A model generated the notes under the pieces. The model did not search any database. It worked only from the letters and a program-made list of their open reading frames with translations, and was not told the DNA's origin. The position numbers and the translations under genes are program-made. 64,000 nt of DNA from JBBDMC01 sp963775235 (GTDB taxonomy: Bacteria; Pseudomonadota; Alphaproteobacteria; Rhizobiales; Kaistiaceae), in assembly GCA_963775235.1 (NCBI GenBank), contig CAVZHY010000005.1, positions 496,001 through 560,000 on the forward strand, written 5' to 3'. Positions 63,948 to 64,000 of this stretch are shown one piece after another; position 1 is the first letter of the stretch, and every line of letters starts with the position of its first letter.

Positions 63948-64000
63948 GCAATCCGTTCCGATTGGTCGTAACGATCACGTGTAAAGGGAAGCCGTATCCG

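Noticed and set aside
1..64000. CRISPR array or prophage
   Set aside because: No evenly spaced short direct repeats and no phage structural genes were seen.

Overview
The window looks like high-GC chromosomal DNA of an alphaproteobacterium, most likely Hyphomicrobiales (Rhizobiales). Pointers are a mbfA-type ferritin/CCC1 fusion with an Irr-like ICE box, a DUF3126 gene overlapping cysE, DUF1344, PAS_5, PilZ, DUF2336 and BTLCP-type genes, a VPLPAG-type sorting-signal protein, and short palindromic repeats in intergenic gaps. No rRNA, CRISPR array or prophage is visible; the only tRNA seen is tRNA-Leu(UAA). Assignments come from reading translations and motifs; no database search was run.

Layout. 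1-9.5 kb: alpha-E/ATP-grasp pair, a LpxH-like phosphoesterase, radC-map-sfsA, a secreted protein, a CinA-like protein, gpt, a DUF4336 protein and a MetE-like protein. 9.7-11.7 kb: a VPLPAG-CTERM exoprotein gene cut inside its signal peptide by an IS630 element. 11.8-18.6 kb: PadR regulator with palindromic operators, tRNA-Leu, a DUF6496 protein, glycosyltransferase plus glycogen-debranching-type hydrolase, and a HerA-like ATPase. 18.8-22.6 kb: matB, FAD monooxygenase, zf-CHCC protein and a DHFR-family reductase. 22.7-24.9 kb: NHL-repeat protein, HiPIP and DUF1344, all exported. 25.2-27.3 kb: a patchy accessory stretch bracketed by a 19-bp direct repeat, holding a small RHH/winged-helix gene and an acyltransferase remnant. 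27.4-33.1 kb: tspO, XRE-cupin regulator, fasciclin protein, DUF378, hydrolase, cysE-DUF3126 and gamma carbonic anhydrase. 33.1-35.1 kb: an HtrA protease and a BTLCP protein, both broken by many indels. 35.2-47 kb: PilZ and PAS proteins, rhomboid, CBS protein, hisI, folE, Fe-S scaffold, yidD, mbfA, a GGDEF-EAL protein, CHRD protein and thrS. 47-54.6 kb: secreted proteins, nitroreductase, cytochrome c, CitE-like lyase, DUF2336 protein, nadK, purU and folD. 54.6-57.1 kb: a complete IS66 element with an 8-bp target duplication. 57.4-64 kb: a Gly-rich secreted protein, then a type I secretion locus (membrane fusion protein, ABC exporter, a 74-codon ORF, and an M10 RTX metalloprotease as the likely cargo).

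A general caution: at least fifteen single-base frameshifts, many in homopolymers, hit otherwise well-conserved genes, including core genes such as folD and cysE. I read most of them as assembly indels, not real pseudogenes. Coordinates for those genes are given across the break.

Genes that seem to work together: the T1SS cluster (export of the protease); purU and folD (one-carbon metabolism); the glycosyltransferase and amylo-alpha-1,6-glucosidase (glucan metabolism); matB with its two upstream neighbours (one transcription unit); DUF1344-HiPIP-NHL (an exported redox-linked set); and hisI, folE, the Fe-S scaffold and yidD (housekeeping).
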